Positions 16,044-26,400 of a DNA stretch of 46,986 bases are shown here, piece after piece. The DNA lies in the NCBI GenBank assembly GCA_041159865.1, contig JBEAXK010000019.1:1-46986 (forward strand), in the 5' to 3' direction. The notes under the pieces are model-generated. The model was not told the origin of the DNA, did not search any database, and saw only the letters and a list, made by a program, of their open reading frames with translations. The number at the start of each line of letters is the position of its first letter. The first letter of the stretch is position 1. Made by a program: the position numbers and the translations under genes. Source of the stretch: BJGN01 sp041159865. Lineage in GTDB: Bacteria; Bacteroidota; Bacteroidia; Chitinophagales; Saprospiraceae.

Positions 16044-18314
16044 ATGCCATTTGATATTAATATGATTGAGGCTTGGTATGCTGCTTTACCACAACGCATA
16101 TCCGACGCGAGAAAAGTACTTGGAAGACCATTAAATCTTACCGAAAAAATACTTTATGCCCATCTTCATGATGCTTCCCCACTACAAGCTTATCAGAAAG
16201 GTAAGGATTATGTATTTTTTGCACCTGACAGAGTAGCGATGCAAGACGCTACTGCTCAAATGGCTCTTCTTCAATTTATGACCTGTGGAATGCCTAATAC
16301 TGCTGTTCCTACCACGGTTCATTGTGACCATTTAATTCAGGCTGAAGTTGGCTCAGAGCAGGATTTAAGCACCGCCATTCGCGAAAATGACGAAGTTTAC
16401 AAATTTCTTGCTGATGTTTCTATCAAATACGGCATTGGATTCTGGAAACCAGGAGCTGGTATTATTCATCAAATTGTTTTGGAAAATTATGCTTTTCCTG
16501 GTGGCATGATGATAGGTACTGATTCTCACACGCCAAATGCGGGTGGTTTGGGAATGGTTGCTATAGGTGTTGGTGGTGCTGACGCAGTAGATGTTATGGT
16601 TGGAATGCCCTGGGAATTAAAAATGCCGAAGGTTATTGGCGTTAAACTTACGGGTAAACTAAATGGCTGGACTTCACCCAAAGACGTTATTCTTAAAGTA
16701 GCAGGAATTCTTACGGTAAAAGGAGGAACAGGTGCCATCGTTGAATACTTTGGTCCTGGTGCTGAATCTTTGTCTTGTACAGGTAAGGGTACTATTTGTA
16801 ATATGGGCGCTGAAATAGGTGCTACCACTTCTACATTTGGATATGATGCCTCTATGAGCCGCTATCTGAAAGCAACGGGAAGAACAGAAATTGCAGCTTT
16901 AGCCGATCGGGTTGCTGAACACCTTACTGGAGATGCAGCCTGTTATGCGAATCCTTCTGAATATTTTGATCAGGTAATTGAAATTGATTTAAATACACTT
17001 GAACCTCATATCAATGGTCCTTATACCCCTGATTTAGCCTGGCCAATATCACAATTTGCACAAGCTGTCAGAGACAATGGTTATCCTGCTAAATTAGAAG
17101 TAGGGTTAATCGGATCTTGTACCAATTCTTCCTACGAAGACTTAGATCGAGCCGCTTCTGTAGCCAGACAGGCAGGAGAAAAAAATATAAAAGCTAAAGC
17201 TGAGTTCACCATTACACCTGGTTCTGAACTTATCAGATATACGGTTAACAGAGATGGTCAATTGGATGTTTTTGAGAAAATTGGTGGTGTAGTTATGGCA
17301 AATGCCTGCGGACCTTGTATAGGTCAATGGGCCAGACATACAGATGATCCAACGAGGGCGAATTCAATTATCACTTCTTTCAACCGTAATTTTTCTAAAA
17401 GAAATGACGGAAATCCTCAAACGAGAGCTTTTGTTGCCTCTCCAGAAATTGTAACAGCGCTTACTATTGCAGGAGATCTGACCTTTAATCCATTAACGGA
17501 TACCTTAATTAACGAGGACGGTGTAGCCGTGAAATTAGATCCGCCAAGTGGTGATGAATTGCCAGCAAATGGTTTTGATGTAGAAGATGCAGGCTATGTC
17601 GCACCAGCAGATAATGGAAATGAAGTCACTATCTCCGTTAATCCTTCCTCTGACCGTTTACAATTATTATCTCCATTTACCCCCATTTTAGCAGACCAGT
17701 TAAAAGGAATGCGTATCTTAATTAAAGCAAAAGGGAAATGTACCACTGACCATATTTCAATGGCAGGTCCATGGTTAACATATAGAGGTCATCTGCAAAA
17801 TATTGCAAAAAACACCTTTATTAGTGCTATAAATGCTTTCAATGGGGAAACTAATAAAGTGATCAATTTTATTAAAAATGACTTCCTCTCTGTTCCAGAT
17901 TCTGGTCTTGCTTATAAGGAAGCAGGAATCGGAACCGTCGTTTTTGGTGAAGAAAATTATGGTGAGGGCTCTTCAAGAGAACATGCAGCAATGCAACCAC
18001 GTTTCCTCGGTGTAAAAGCAGTTATTGTAAAATCCTTTGCAAGGATACATGAAACTAACCTGAAAAAACAAGGTCTGCTTGGCCTCACCTTTGCTGATAC
18101 AGCTGATTACGATAAAATTCGTCAAGATGATTTAATCAATATTGAAGGATTTGAATCTATGGCGCCTGGAAAACCATTAACATTGGTTTTACACCATGCG
18201 GATGGCAGCAGAGATTCCTTTAATGTAAATCACACTTACAATCAACAACAAATTGAATGGGTTCAGGCGGGTTCTGCTTTAAATAAAATCAGATCAACCT
18301 TATTATCTGCATAA
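16044..18314 (+). CDS. Aconitate hydratase (mitochondrial type)
   Basis: 756 residues; interconverts citrate and isocitrate in the TCA cycle. The 4Fe-4S ligands are C359 (GSCTNSS), C422 and C425 (NACGPCIGQW), almost the numbering of mitochondrial aconitase. Other signature blocks: HCDHLIQ (93-99), GTDSHTPNAGGLG (158-170), and in the C-terminal swivel domain KCTTDHISMAGPW and GEGSSREHAAMQPR with the catalytic Ser-Arg. The length fits the mitochondrial/bacterial short form (about 750-780), not the longer AcnA/IRP1 form (about 890) or AcnB. Single-gene unit with its own promoter and a strong terminator. No other TCA gene in the window. Confidence 0.97.
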   Translation: MPFDINMIEAWYAALPQRISDARKVLGRPLNLTEKILYAHLHDASPLQAYQKGKDYVFFAPDRVAMQDATAQMALLQFMTCGMPNTAVPTTVHCDHLIQAEVGSEQDLSTAIRENDEVYKFLADVSIKYGIGFWKPGAGIIHQIVLENYAFPGGMMIGTDSHTPNAGGLGMVAIGVGGADAVDVMVGMPWELKMPKVIGVKLTGKLNGWTSPKDVILKVAGILTVKGGTGAIVEYFGPGAESLSCTGKGTICNMGAEIGATTSTFGYDASMSRYLKATGRTEIAALADRVAEHLTGDAACYANPSEYFDQVIEIDLNTLEPHINGPYTPDLAWPISQFAQAVRDNGYPAKLEVGLIGSCTNSSYEDLDRAASVARQAGEKNIKAKAEFTITPGSELIRYTVNRDGQLDVFEKIGGVVMANACGPCIGQWARHTDDPTRANSIITSFNRNFSKRNDGNPQTRAFVASPEIVTALTIAGDLTFNPLTDTLINEDGVAVKLDPPSGDELPANGFDVEDAGYVAPADNGNEVTISVNPSSDRLQLLSPFTPILADQLKGMRILIKAKGKCTTDHISMAGPWLTYRGHLQNIAKNTFISAINAFNGETNKVINFIKNDFLSVPDSGLAYKEAGIGTVVFGEENYGEGSSREHAAMQPRFLGVKAVIVKSFARIHETNLKKQGLLGLTFADTADYDKIRQDDLINIEGFESMAPGKPLTLVLHHADGSRDSFNVNHTYNQQQIEWVQAGSALNKIRSTLLSA

Positions 18315-18331
18315 ACTTATTTAACTATTAG

Positions 18332-18377
18332 GCAAACAAGTAATTATTAGTATTTTCTAATAATTACTTGTTTTTTT
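18332..18377 (+). terminator. Strong intrinsic terminator of aconitase
   Basis: A perfect 17-bp stem (18332-18348 with 18355-18371, left arm AAACAAGTAATTATTAG), 6-base loop TATTTT, and a run of nine T (18369-18377). It lies 17 bases after the aconitase stop. The lipoprotein gene converges on it, but the minus-strand side has only a short T stretch. Confidence 0.92.
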
Positions 18378-18386
18378 TTACATAAA

Positions 18387-18749
18387 CTACCATAATTCTA
18401 TGGCATAAGAAATTTTAGGTGGTGCGTCGTAAAGCAAGCACTGCACGCAGTCATTTTGTGGAAGATTAATGATCTTAAACTGGAAAATTTTACCTTCTTC
18501 CAATTTCAGTTTACAAATATTTTCTACTTTAAATACATGATCATATTTGGTTTCTACAGATGATTCCATATTAATCCAGCCAATCTCACCATATTTTTCT
18601 GAATTTGTAATTTGAACGACTGTCGATGCACAGGTTACCCTAATTACCTTTCCTTTAAGGACCATATCATCCAAACCATCCATTTTTTCACATCCTGATA
18701 AAAGGATTTGAAAAGCAAAAATTAACCCAAGTGTACTAAAGCTTTTCAT
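18387..18749 (-). CDS. Small hypothetical lipoprotein
   Basis: 120 residues with a lipoprotein signal peptide: MKSFSTLGLIFAFQ followed by the lipobox LLSGC, so C20 would be lipidated. The mature part is about 100 residues, strand-rich, with four more Cys (two in the CVQC pair near the C-terminus). I recognise no family. The visible layout (KGKVIRVTCASTVVQITNSE, later KVENICKLKLEEGKIFQFKI) suggests a small OB- or beta-sandwich-like fold, but that is only an impression. Stands alone between the aconitase terminator and the divergent helicase gene. Confidence 0.7.
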   Translation of the reverse strand: MKSFSTLGLIFAFQILLSGCEKMDGLDDMVLKGKVIRVTCASTVVQITNSEKYGEIGWINMESSVETKYDHVFKVENICKLKLEEGKIFQFKIINLPQNDCVQCLLYDAPPKISYAIELW

Positions 18750-18843
18750 CTTAATTTTTATTAAAAAACGAAAAAACTCCTAATTTAATTGTATATAGCA
18801 AATCAATAGAGGATTACTTTTAACCATAAAATTAAAATATAAT

Positions 18844-21800
18844 ATGGCATTTACTATTATTTCTGCTGGTGCTGGAAGCGGCAAAACTTATAGGCTAACT
18901 CAAGAAATGGTTAAAAAATTAAAAGAAGGCTATCCAGCATCCGGGATTATTGCCACCACCTTTACGCAAAAAGCAGCTTCAGAATTACAAAGCAGAGTGA
19001 GGGTCGCCTTATTAAAAAATGGCATGCGCCAGGAAGCAGAAGCATTATCAAATGCCTTAATTGGAACCGTTCATAGTCTTGGAATAAAATTATTACAACG
19101 GTTTGCCTTTGAAGCGGGCGTATCACCTCTGGTAAATATCATCACAGAGGGTGAACCTCAATACTATTTTAATTTAGCCATGACCTCTGTTTTGACCTTA
19201 GAAAAAGTGGAGAAAATGGAAGAATTAAGTCGAAGACTTTCCATTTTAAAAGATGATAAAAATGAAAAAGACTGGCGGAATATCATTAAGGATTTAACTG
19301 ATATTGCCAGATCAAATAATTTTTCACCCTCCATATTAAGAGAATCAGCAAAAAAATCTATTGAATCTTTATTAAATCTTTTGGAAGAACCCGTTTTTCA
19401 TCCAACTGAATTTGATGAATCCTTTCTTAAAGTCATCCATAATACCCTTCAAACGATTATTCAGATAGGTGATAATACGGGTGTTACCGCAGAATGTGTT
19501 GAAAAAATTAAAAAAGTAAAGCATCTTCTGGAAAATGGAATTTTACCACCTTGGGAAGAATATGCGAGATTATCAAAATTAAGCCCAGGTGCAAAAAGCA
19601 AGGAAACCATAAAAGAATTAAAAGATTTTGCCGCAAGCCATGTACAACATCCACGTTTCCATGAAGATATCACCAACTTTATTCAAGAGATTTTTGAACT
19701 TGCCATTGCATCCATGCAAGAATATAATCATTTTAAAAACCAACGTGGGCTCATTGATTATACCGATATGGAAGTTAAAGTGGACGAATTACTCCTTAAT
19801 CCAACCGTTTGTGAGATACTAAAGCAGGAGATTAGTATTTTGATGGTGGATGAATTTCAGGATACCAGTCCAATACAACTTTCCATTTTTTTAAAATTAT
19901 CTCAGATTGCAAAGCATACTATCTGGGTAGGAGATCCAAAACAAAGTATCTATGGTTTCAGGGGCGCCGAACCTTCCCTAATGAAAGCCATTATCGATAA
20001 AAATGGAGGGGTAAAGCCAGAAGACATTCAAGGAAACTCTTATAGGTCAAGGCAAGATTTAGTAAATTGTGTAAATGCCATATTTGTAAGAGGTTTTAAT
20101 GAAATGCCTCCAACACAGGTAGCCCTAAATCCTATTCGAACAAAGTCGGATGAATCAAGTCTATTCCTTTCAGCCCTTCATCTATGGGATTTAAAGAAAT
20201 TGGAAGATCCTGCTGGAAAAAAAACGAAATACAATAAAGAATGGACTTCTAACGCTTTAGCTCATTCCCTAAAAGCCCAACTTGATCAAGGCATCCATAT
20301 CAAAGATGAACAAAATGGTGAGATGAGGCTGGCACAACCAGGAGATGTGGCTATTTTGTGCCGGACGAATCAAAATTGCATAGAGGTTGCGGCATCCTTA
20401 CAACAAGCAGGATTAAATGTGGCTCTTTCCCAACCTGGTATTTTTGCTACTATTGAAGGAACACTTATTCTTGCCTGTTTGAAATATGTGCAGAGTTATG
20501 ACGAAATAGCCCTTGCGGAAGTGTTAATCTTAGGGGAAAAATTAAATCTTCAAGAGCTACTTGATCTCAGAGTAGAACGTCAGCTTCAAAAAAATACAGA
20601 TTATACCTCCATACCAGTTTCCTGGGGCGAGGATTTCCCTTTATCTAAAAAATTAATCGCTATTAGGAAAAATCGAAAACATCTTTCTGTTTTTGAACTC
20701 ATTGATCAGGTAATTTCATCTCTCGACCTTAAAAGATTGATTATTGAATGGGGAAATCCTGATCAAAGACTTGAAAATATAGATCAAATCAGATCCATCG
20801 CCCTTAAATATGAGGAAAGTTGTAAAAGTCTACATATTGCAACTTCTTTAAGTGGTTTTATATTTTGGTGTCAAAGAAAAATAGATAAAAATGCAGACCT
20901 TCAGGGTGCCGGAGAACAACAAGATGCAGTTCGGGTTTTAACCTACCATAAAAGTAAAGGTCTTGAATGGCCTATCGTTATCTTGCAAGATCTGGAAAGA
21001 GAGATAGATACCAGAATGAATCATTTAATTATCGTTCCAGAAAATGATGAAATTGATTTAAACCATATTTTGGGAAATAGGTGGGTCAGGTTATGGATTA
21101 ATCCTTATGGAAAAAACCATAAGAAAACACTGCTTTGGGAAAATATTGAAAAATCTCCTGAATGGGCTATTCAAAATAAACATGACCTTGCAGAAGAAAT
21201 ACGTGTCTTTTATGTGGGATTCACACGAGCAAGAGATTACCTGGTTCTACCCTATACAGATAAAAAACTTGCTGTAATCAATAGAATCTGGAACAAGGAA
21301 ACAGAAGATGGCTTAGACGCGATCGATGTAAATAATGATTCATTATCCATTAATTGGGGAGATGAAAAAGTAGCTTTTCAAAAAATCAGATTTGAGTACG
21401 AGGATCAATTCTCTGAAATCCCCAAAATATCCACTCCTTTTTGGTTCACCGAACCCGCTAAAGGCGAAGTAGAACATATAGAGAAACGTCTCCGGAATGA
21501 AGAAATTTCCAAATTAAACGAATTATCCCCCACTTTTAAAATTCTGGAAAAAATTAATCTTTGGGAGGAACTTCCATTAAAATCATGGCCCGATAATGCA
21601 GTTGAAAATCTGAAAAATGCCATCACAAATTTTCTAAATGAGTGGCATCCGGAAGAAGAAAAATATAAAATAGCCATGCTTTCCGAGGATCTTATCAAGG
21701 AATTTGCTTTGTCAGAAATAATTCAAGTTTCTTTTTTTACCCAACTATATGAAAACCTAAATTCAATATTTGAGCCCTTTTATATTGAGTATATTGAAAA

Positions 21801-22098
21801 ACAAGGGGAATTTTCAGAAGAAATTGGTCAAAGAGATTATTTTTTCACCATCCCGATTAACATTGAAACTTCAGAGGAAAATATTTTTATCAATATTATA
21901 ACCGATGCAAACGGAAGGAACGCAGAAGAAGCGATAGAATTTCAAAAAAGCAAGCTCGCCTTTGAAAATGAATTGCTAAAGAAAATTAAATACACCAATC
22001 ATATTCAGAATTGGATTTTATTTGTACCTGAAGGAACATTTATTAAAATAGATTGGAATTTAAATGGTTCCCTGGATGAGATAATAAACAAACTATAA
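18844..22098 (+). CDS. UvrD/AddA-like superfamily 1 helicase, nuclease end apparently degenerate
   Basis: 1084 residues; SF1A DNA helicase. Walker A AGAGSGKT (8-15) in the AddA/RecB-type opening TIISAGAGSGKTYRLT; motif Ia TTFTQKAASELQSRV; Walker B VDEFQDTSP (from D336); motif III VGDPKQSIYGFRGAEP; motif V TYHKSKGLEWP (H702); motif VI RVFYVGFTRARDYLVLP (from R787). Long inserts and an N-terminal 2B-like region match AddA/RecB-class DNA-end processing enzymes. The last 200 residues lie where such proteins carry a RecB-family nuclease domain, but the expected G-x-x-D ... D-x-K residues are not visible; the corresponding stretch reads FINIITDANGRNAEEA. No AddB-type partner lies beside it; the next gene, 5 bases downstream, is a DinB-fold protein. 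A repair role is likely; nuclease activity is doubtful. Confidence 0.85.
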   Translation: MAFTIISAGAGSGKTYRLTQEMVKKLKEGYPASGIIATTFTQKAASELQSRVRVALLKNGMRQEAEALSNALIGTVHSLGIKLLQRFAFEAGVSPLVNIITEGEPQYYFNLAMTSVLTLEKVEKMEELSRRLSILKDDKNEKDWRNIIKDLTDIARSNNFSPSILRESAKKSIESLLNLLEEPVFHPTEFDESFLKVIHNTLQTIIQIGDNTGVTAECVEKIKKVKHLLENGILPPWEEYARLSKLSPGAKSKETIKELKDFAASHVQHPRFHEDITNFIQEIFELAIASMQEYNHFKNQRGLIDYTDMEVKVDELLLNPTVCEILKQEISILMVDEFQDTSPIQLSIFLKLSQIAKHTIWVGDPKQSIYGFRGAEPSLMKAIIDKNGGVKPEDIQGNSYRSRQDLVNCVNAIFVRGFNEMPPTQVALNPIRTKSDESSLFLSALHLWDLKKLEDPAGKKTKYNKEWTSNALAHSLKAQLDQGIHIKDEQNGEMRLAQPGDVAILCRTNQNCIEVAASLQQAGLNVALSQPGIFATIEGTLILACLKYVQSYDEIALAEVLILGEKLNLQELLDLRVERQLQKNTDYTSIPVSWGEDFPLSKKLIAIRKNRKHLSVFELIDQVISSLDLKRLIIEWGNPDQRLENIDQIRSIALKYEESCKSLHIATSLSGFIFWCQRKIDKNADLQGAGEQQDAVRVLTYHKSKGLEWPIVILQDLEREIDTRMNHLIIVPENDEIDLNHILGNRWVRLWINPYGKNHKKTLLWENIEKSPEWAIQNKHDLAEEIRVFYVGFTRARDYLVLPYTDKKLAVINRIWNKETEDGLDAIDVNNDSLSINWGDEKVAFQKIRFEYEDQFSEIPKISTPFWFTEPAKGEVEHIEKRLRNEEISKLNELSPTFKILEKINLWEELPLKSWPDNAVENLKNAITNFLNEWHPEEEKYKIAMLSEDLIKEFALSEIIQVSFFTQLYENLNSIFEPFYIEYIEKQGEFSEEIGQRDYFFTIPINIETSEENIFINIITDANGRNAEEAIEFQKSKLAFENELLKKIKYTNHIQNWILFVPEGTFIKIDWNLNGSLDEIINKL

Positions 22099-22103
22099 AT
22101 AGG

Positions 22104-22616
22104 ATGAAAGCAATATTTTTAACTGTATGTATTTTAACTTGTTTAACAACCCTAAATGGACAAGTAAATTTTCTTCCCGACAACCTGACAAAATGGGAAA
22201 ACGCACTAAAATATACAGAAGATATTTTCAATATGATGCCTGATTCTTTATGGACTTTTAAACCCGTTGAGGAGGAAATGACCTTCAGGGAACAGATTTT
22301 ACACATCACCCAAAATATGTATTGGCTGAGCAGCAGTTATTTGAAAGGAGAAAATATGTCCTTAAAAATTAAAGATACAGGGCAGTCTGTTTCTGAAATA
22401 AAGACTCAATATAGGGAGACAGGAAAATATACCTTATCAGTTCTAAAGAAGCTGGAAGAAAAAGACCTTTTGGAAAGGGTCAATTTTTTTGCAGGTCCTT
22501 TTAGCCGCTGGCAAATTATTCAACTTTTACACGATCATCACACCCATCACAGGGGACAAATCATCGTTTATCTCAGGCTAAATGGAATTAAACCCCCAAA
22601 ATACGTCGGATGGTAG
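22104..22616 (+). CDS. Secreted DinB-family (four-helix, metal-binding) protein
   Basis: 170 residues. The N-terminus MKAIFLTVCILTCLTTLNGQ is a signal peptide, so the protein is exported. The rest is a DinB/YfiT four-helix bundle: H67 in FREQILHITQ, and H145 and H149 in LHDHHTHHRGQIIVYLRLNG, the usual three-His metal site. The closing PPKYVGW-type end is common in Bacteroidota DinB proteins. Cytoplasmic relatives include thiol S-transferases (bacillithiol, mycothiol); exported ones are of unknown function. Starts 5 bases after the helicase stop, so co-transcribed with it; a functional link is not evident. Confidence 0.85.
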   Translation: MKAIFLTVCILTCLTTLNGQVNFLPDNLTKWENALKYTEDIFNMMPDSLWTFKPVEEEMTFREQILHITQNMYWLSSSYLKGENMSLKIKDTGQSVSEIKTQYRETGKYTLSVLKKLEEKDLLERVNFFAGPFSRWQIIQLLHDHHTHHRGQIIVYLRLNGIKPPKYVGW

Positions 22617-22702
22617 CATTACTATCAAGAATAAAATAGGGTATTTGTCGATAAAAAATACTAAATCTTCTAATATTCAACTCAGCTAAAAGGATAGGTG
22701 TT

Positions 22703-22710
22703 TATATTTG
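22703..22710 (+). promoter_or_regulatory. -7 promoter element of the LolA-like/BNR operon
   Basis: TATATTTG matches TAnnTTTG and ends 19 bases before the ATG at 22730. No TTTG lies at the right distance upstream. It marks a new transcription unit after the helicase/DinB pair. Confidence 0.45.
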
Positions 22711-22729
22711 AAAAAATAAAACAAATTTT

Positions 22730-23443
22730 ATGAAAACCAAATTTTTTTCTATCCTTACATTGGGTTGCATGTTGTTATCGGGTATAACTGGAAGCGCTCA
22801 AACAGCCGATGAAATTATAAGTAAGTATTTACAAGCCTTAGGCGGACAAGAAAAATTAAAAACCATTCAAACTGTGGTTATGGAAGGTAGTCTTTCTGTA
22901 CAAGGTTTTGAGTTACCCGTTAAATTATCGTCCATCCATAACAAAGGTGTTCGTCAGGACTTTAGCTTAAACGGAATGAATGGATATTCTATCCTTACAC
23001 CTAATGCTGGCTGGAACTTCAATCCTTTCCAAGGTCAGACTAAACCTGAGCCGGTTACGGCCGATGACATCAATGAAGGAATTAATCAACTTGACATACA
23101 AAGTCCCTTTATTGATTATGCCGCTAAAGGTCATGCCATTGAATTATTAGAAAAAGAGGATATTGAAGGAACAGAATGTCACAAAATCAGATTTACTTAT
23201 AAGAACGGGAAAGAAGAGTTTTGCTTTTTTGACCCTGCGACATTTTATTTGGTAAGACAAAAAAGTAAAACCAAGGCAAATGGTCAAGAGATAGAAGTAG
23301 TAAGTGATTTGTCGGGATACACTCCAAATGAACAGGGTTATGTTTTCCCAATGACCATTGGCAGTGCCATGGGTACCATTACGATGAAATCGGTTAAAGT
23401 TAATACCACCGTTCCGGAAACTTTATTCACCGTAGATAAATAA
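22730..23443 (+). CDS. Secreted LolA/lipoprotein-sorting-like protein
   Basis: 237 residues with a signal peptide (about 1-24, ending GSAQ). The mature start TADEIISKYLQALGGQEKLK followed by IQTVVMEGSLSVQG is the common opening of Bacteroidota proteins annotated as outer-membrane lipoprotein-sorting (LolA-like half-barrel) proteins. Later strands KIRFTYKNGKEEFCFFDP, FYLVRQKSK and VFPMTIGSAMG fit the same unclosed barrel. It probably binds a hydrophobic ligand or lipoprotein in the periplasm, but true LolA function is not shown. Only 2 bases separate it from the large BNR-repeat gene, so the two are one operon and may act together at the cell surface. Confidence 0.75.
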   Translation: MKTKFFSILTLGCMLLSGITGSAQTADEIISKYLQALGGQEKLKTIQTVVMEGSLSVQGFELPVKLSSIHNKGVRQDFSLNGMNGYSILTPNAGWNFNPFQGQTKPEPVTADDINEGINQLDIQSPFIDYAAKGHAIELLEKEDIEGTECHKIRFTYKNGKEEFCFFDPATFYLVRQKSKTKANGQEIEVVSDLSGYTPNEQGYVFPMTIGSAMGTITMKSVKVNTTVPETLFTVDK

Positions 23444-23445
23444 AG

Positions 23446-26400
23446 ATGAATTTAAAGAAAATACTCTACTTAAACCTCCTGCTTGGAGGTTTAAGTATCC
23501 CTTCTTATGCTCAGAATTCAACTATAAATGCCAGTTCTTTTGGTGTTCTTGAAGCGAGGCAACTTGGCCCAGGAACAATGAGTGGCCGAATTTCAGCGAT
23601 AGAAGGTGTAATAGCTGATCCCAAAATACTATACATTGGTACTGCAGGAGGTGGTATCTGGAAAACAATCAATGCAGGTGCTTCCTTCAAACCAATTTTC
23701 GATAAATACTGTCAAAGTATCGGAGCTTTAGCCCTTGACCCTACCAATGCAAAAATCATTTATGCTGGAACGGGTGAGAGTAATATGCGCAATTCTGTTT
23801 CGATTGGCGATGGAATTTACAAGTCAACTGATAGCGGTGAAAACTGGAAAAAAATAGGACTTGACAGCACAGAACATATTTCTAAAATAGCCATCGATCC
23901 TAAAAACACTTCCGTTCTATACGTTGCTGTTCCAGGACCACTTTGGTCAGATAGCCCACACAGGGGTCTTTATAAATCGGAAGATGGGGGAAAAAGCTGG
24001 AATAAAATACTATATATCAACGAAAAAACGGGTGTTGCAGATCTCATTTTAGATCCTCGTGATGCTTCCGTTATCTATGCAACGACCTGGGAATTTAGAC
24101 GCACAGGCTTCAGTTTTTCGAGTGGTGGAAATGGAAGCGGTTTATATAAAAGCGTTGATGCGGGTAAAACCTGGAAGGAAATAACAAAAGGACTTCCACA
24201 AAAACCATTTGGCAGAATTGCCCTTGCTTTGGCGCCTTCTGCCCCTGAAAATCTTTTGGCTATTGTTGAAAGTGAAAATACCGGTTTATATATAAGTAGT
24301 GATTCCGGAGAAAGCTGGAAGTCTCAAAGTGCCACTCTAAATGTAGTGAGCAGACCTTTTTATTTCAGTACTTTGGTCGTTGATCCTAAAGACGCCAAAA
24401 GAGTTTACCGTCCTGCTTATAGTTTTAGTTATAGTAGCGATGGTGGTTATTCATTTACCGATGCGAGTAGTGATGGAGGATGGGTTCATAGTGATCATCA
24501 TGCCCTTTGGATAAATCCAAATAATACTTCTCAGATGTATTTAGGAACAGATGGCGGGGTATATTTAAGTCAGGACAGAGGGGTTACCTGGATTTTCTTG
24601 AGCAATCTACCCGTAGGTCAGTTTTATCATGTTGCCGTTGATGATGCAATTCCATACCGTATTTATGGCGGATTACAAGACAATGGCAGCTGGTTTGCCC
24701 CTTCAGCCGCTCCGGGAGGCATAAGTAATGGCGATTGGAAAAGTATCTTTGGGGGCGATGGATTCTGGACTGTTCCCGATCCTTTAAATCCCGACTTTGC
24801 CTATGCAGAAGCACAAGGTGGAACAATGGCAAGAGTCCATTTAAAGACTTTCAAAGCACTTGATATTAAACCCCAAGCAGGGAAAAGTGATGGTAAGTTA
24901 CGCTGGAACTGGAATACTCCTATTGTTACAGGTGCTTCAAATAAGGCAAATCTTTATACTGGTGCTCAATATTTATTTAAAAGTACAGATCAAGGAAGAA
25001 ACTGGGAAAGAATTTCTCCCGATTTGACAACGAATGACCCTAAAAAACAAGAACAGGAAAAAAGTGGAGGTATCAGTGCAGACGTTACCAGTGCTGAAAA
25101 TCATACCACTATCTTTACCCTTGCAGAAAGCCCACTTGACGAAAAGATTATTTGGGTAGGCACGGATGATGGCAATTTGCAAGTTACAACTGATGGGGGC
25201 AAAACATGGGTAAATACCAGTTCAAATATAGCTAAAACAGGAATTCCTTTGCAGGCATGGGTAAGTAGTGTGGAACCTAGCCGTTTTGATAAAAATACTA
25301 TTTATGCCACCTTTGACCACCACACCTATGGGGATCATCAAACCTATGTAGCAAAATCAACAGATTTAGGAAAAACCTGGATTTCCTTTAAGAGTCCTGA
25401 ATTCACTGGATTTGCACATAAAATAAAGGAAGATTTAGTACGTTCCGATTTGCTTTTCCTTGGCACTGAAATGGGACTTTTTACAAGTTTCGATGGAGGA
25501 AAAACCTGGAACAGAATGAAAAATAACATTCCCTGGTATGTCTTAGTCCGGGATATTGCCATTCATCCAAAGACAAATGACCTGATATTAGGTACACATG
25601 GCAGAGGCATTATGGTTATAGATGATATTAGCGCGATGAGGTCACTAACAGAAAAGGAAGCGCAACAACCAGCTGTATTTCTTCCTGTTACCCCCTTCCC
25701 AATTTCAGATGGAGAATTTGCTGGTGGAAGTTTTCCAGCTTCAGGTGGATGGGTTGCACCCAATGCACCTGGCATAAAACCTATTTTTTATTATTTGAAA
25801 GACAGACCAAGTACAGGAGAATTTTCAATTGAAATTCTTGACGAGCAAGGAAAATTAGTTCAAAAACTGAGTAATCCATCAAAAAGAAAAGGATTGAATA
25901 AAGTATTCTGGAACCTTAGAATGGAACCACCCAAAACGGCAAAAGGAAGTAAAGTTGATTTTGCAACCTTTACAGCTCCAGCCGTTTTACCTGGTAATTA
26001 CACGGTTAAAATGACCAAAGGTAACGAAGTTGTTTCTCAAAAAATTCAACTGGTTCATGATGAAACTAATCCATCTTTTAGTTTGGAAGATCGTAAAGCA
26101 AGACATGCTTTGAGTATGCAATTATACAACATGCATAAAGATTTGGCTACTTTAGTGGATGAATTAATAGCTGAAGAAGATCTTTTAACCAAAATAGCTT
26201 CAGAAGTTAAAAAGCCTGCCTATAAAGAAACCTTATCTCAATCTGCCAAATCTCTTTACAAATTAAGAGAAACTTTGGTACCCGTTGAGATGAAGAGTAT
26301 GTTTGCCGACATTCGAAGACTAAGGGAGGACATTAGTGAAGTGTACGTTGCGGTTTGTAGTAATGAATCCAAACCAAGTAATTTACAAGAAACGCGAACG

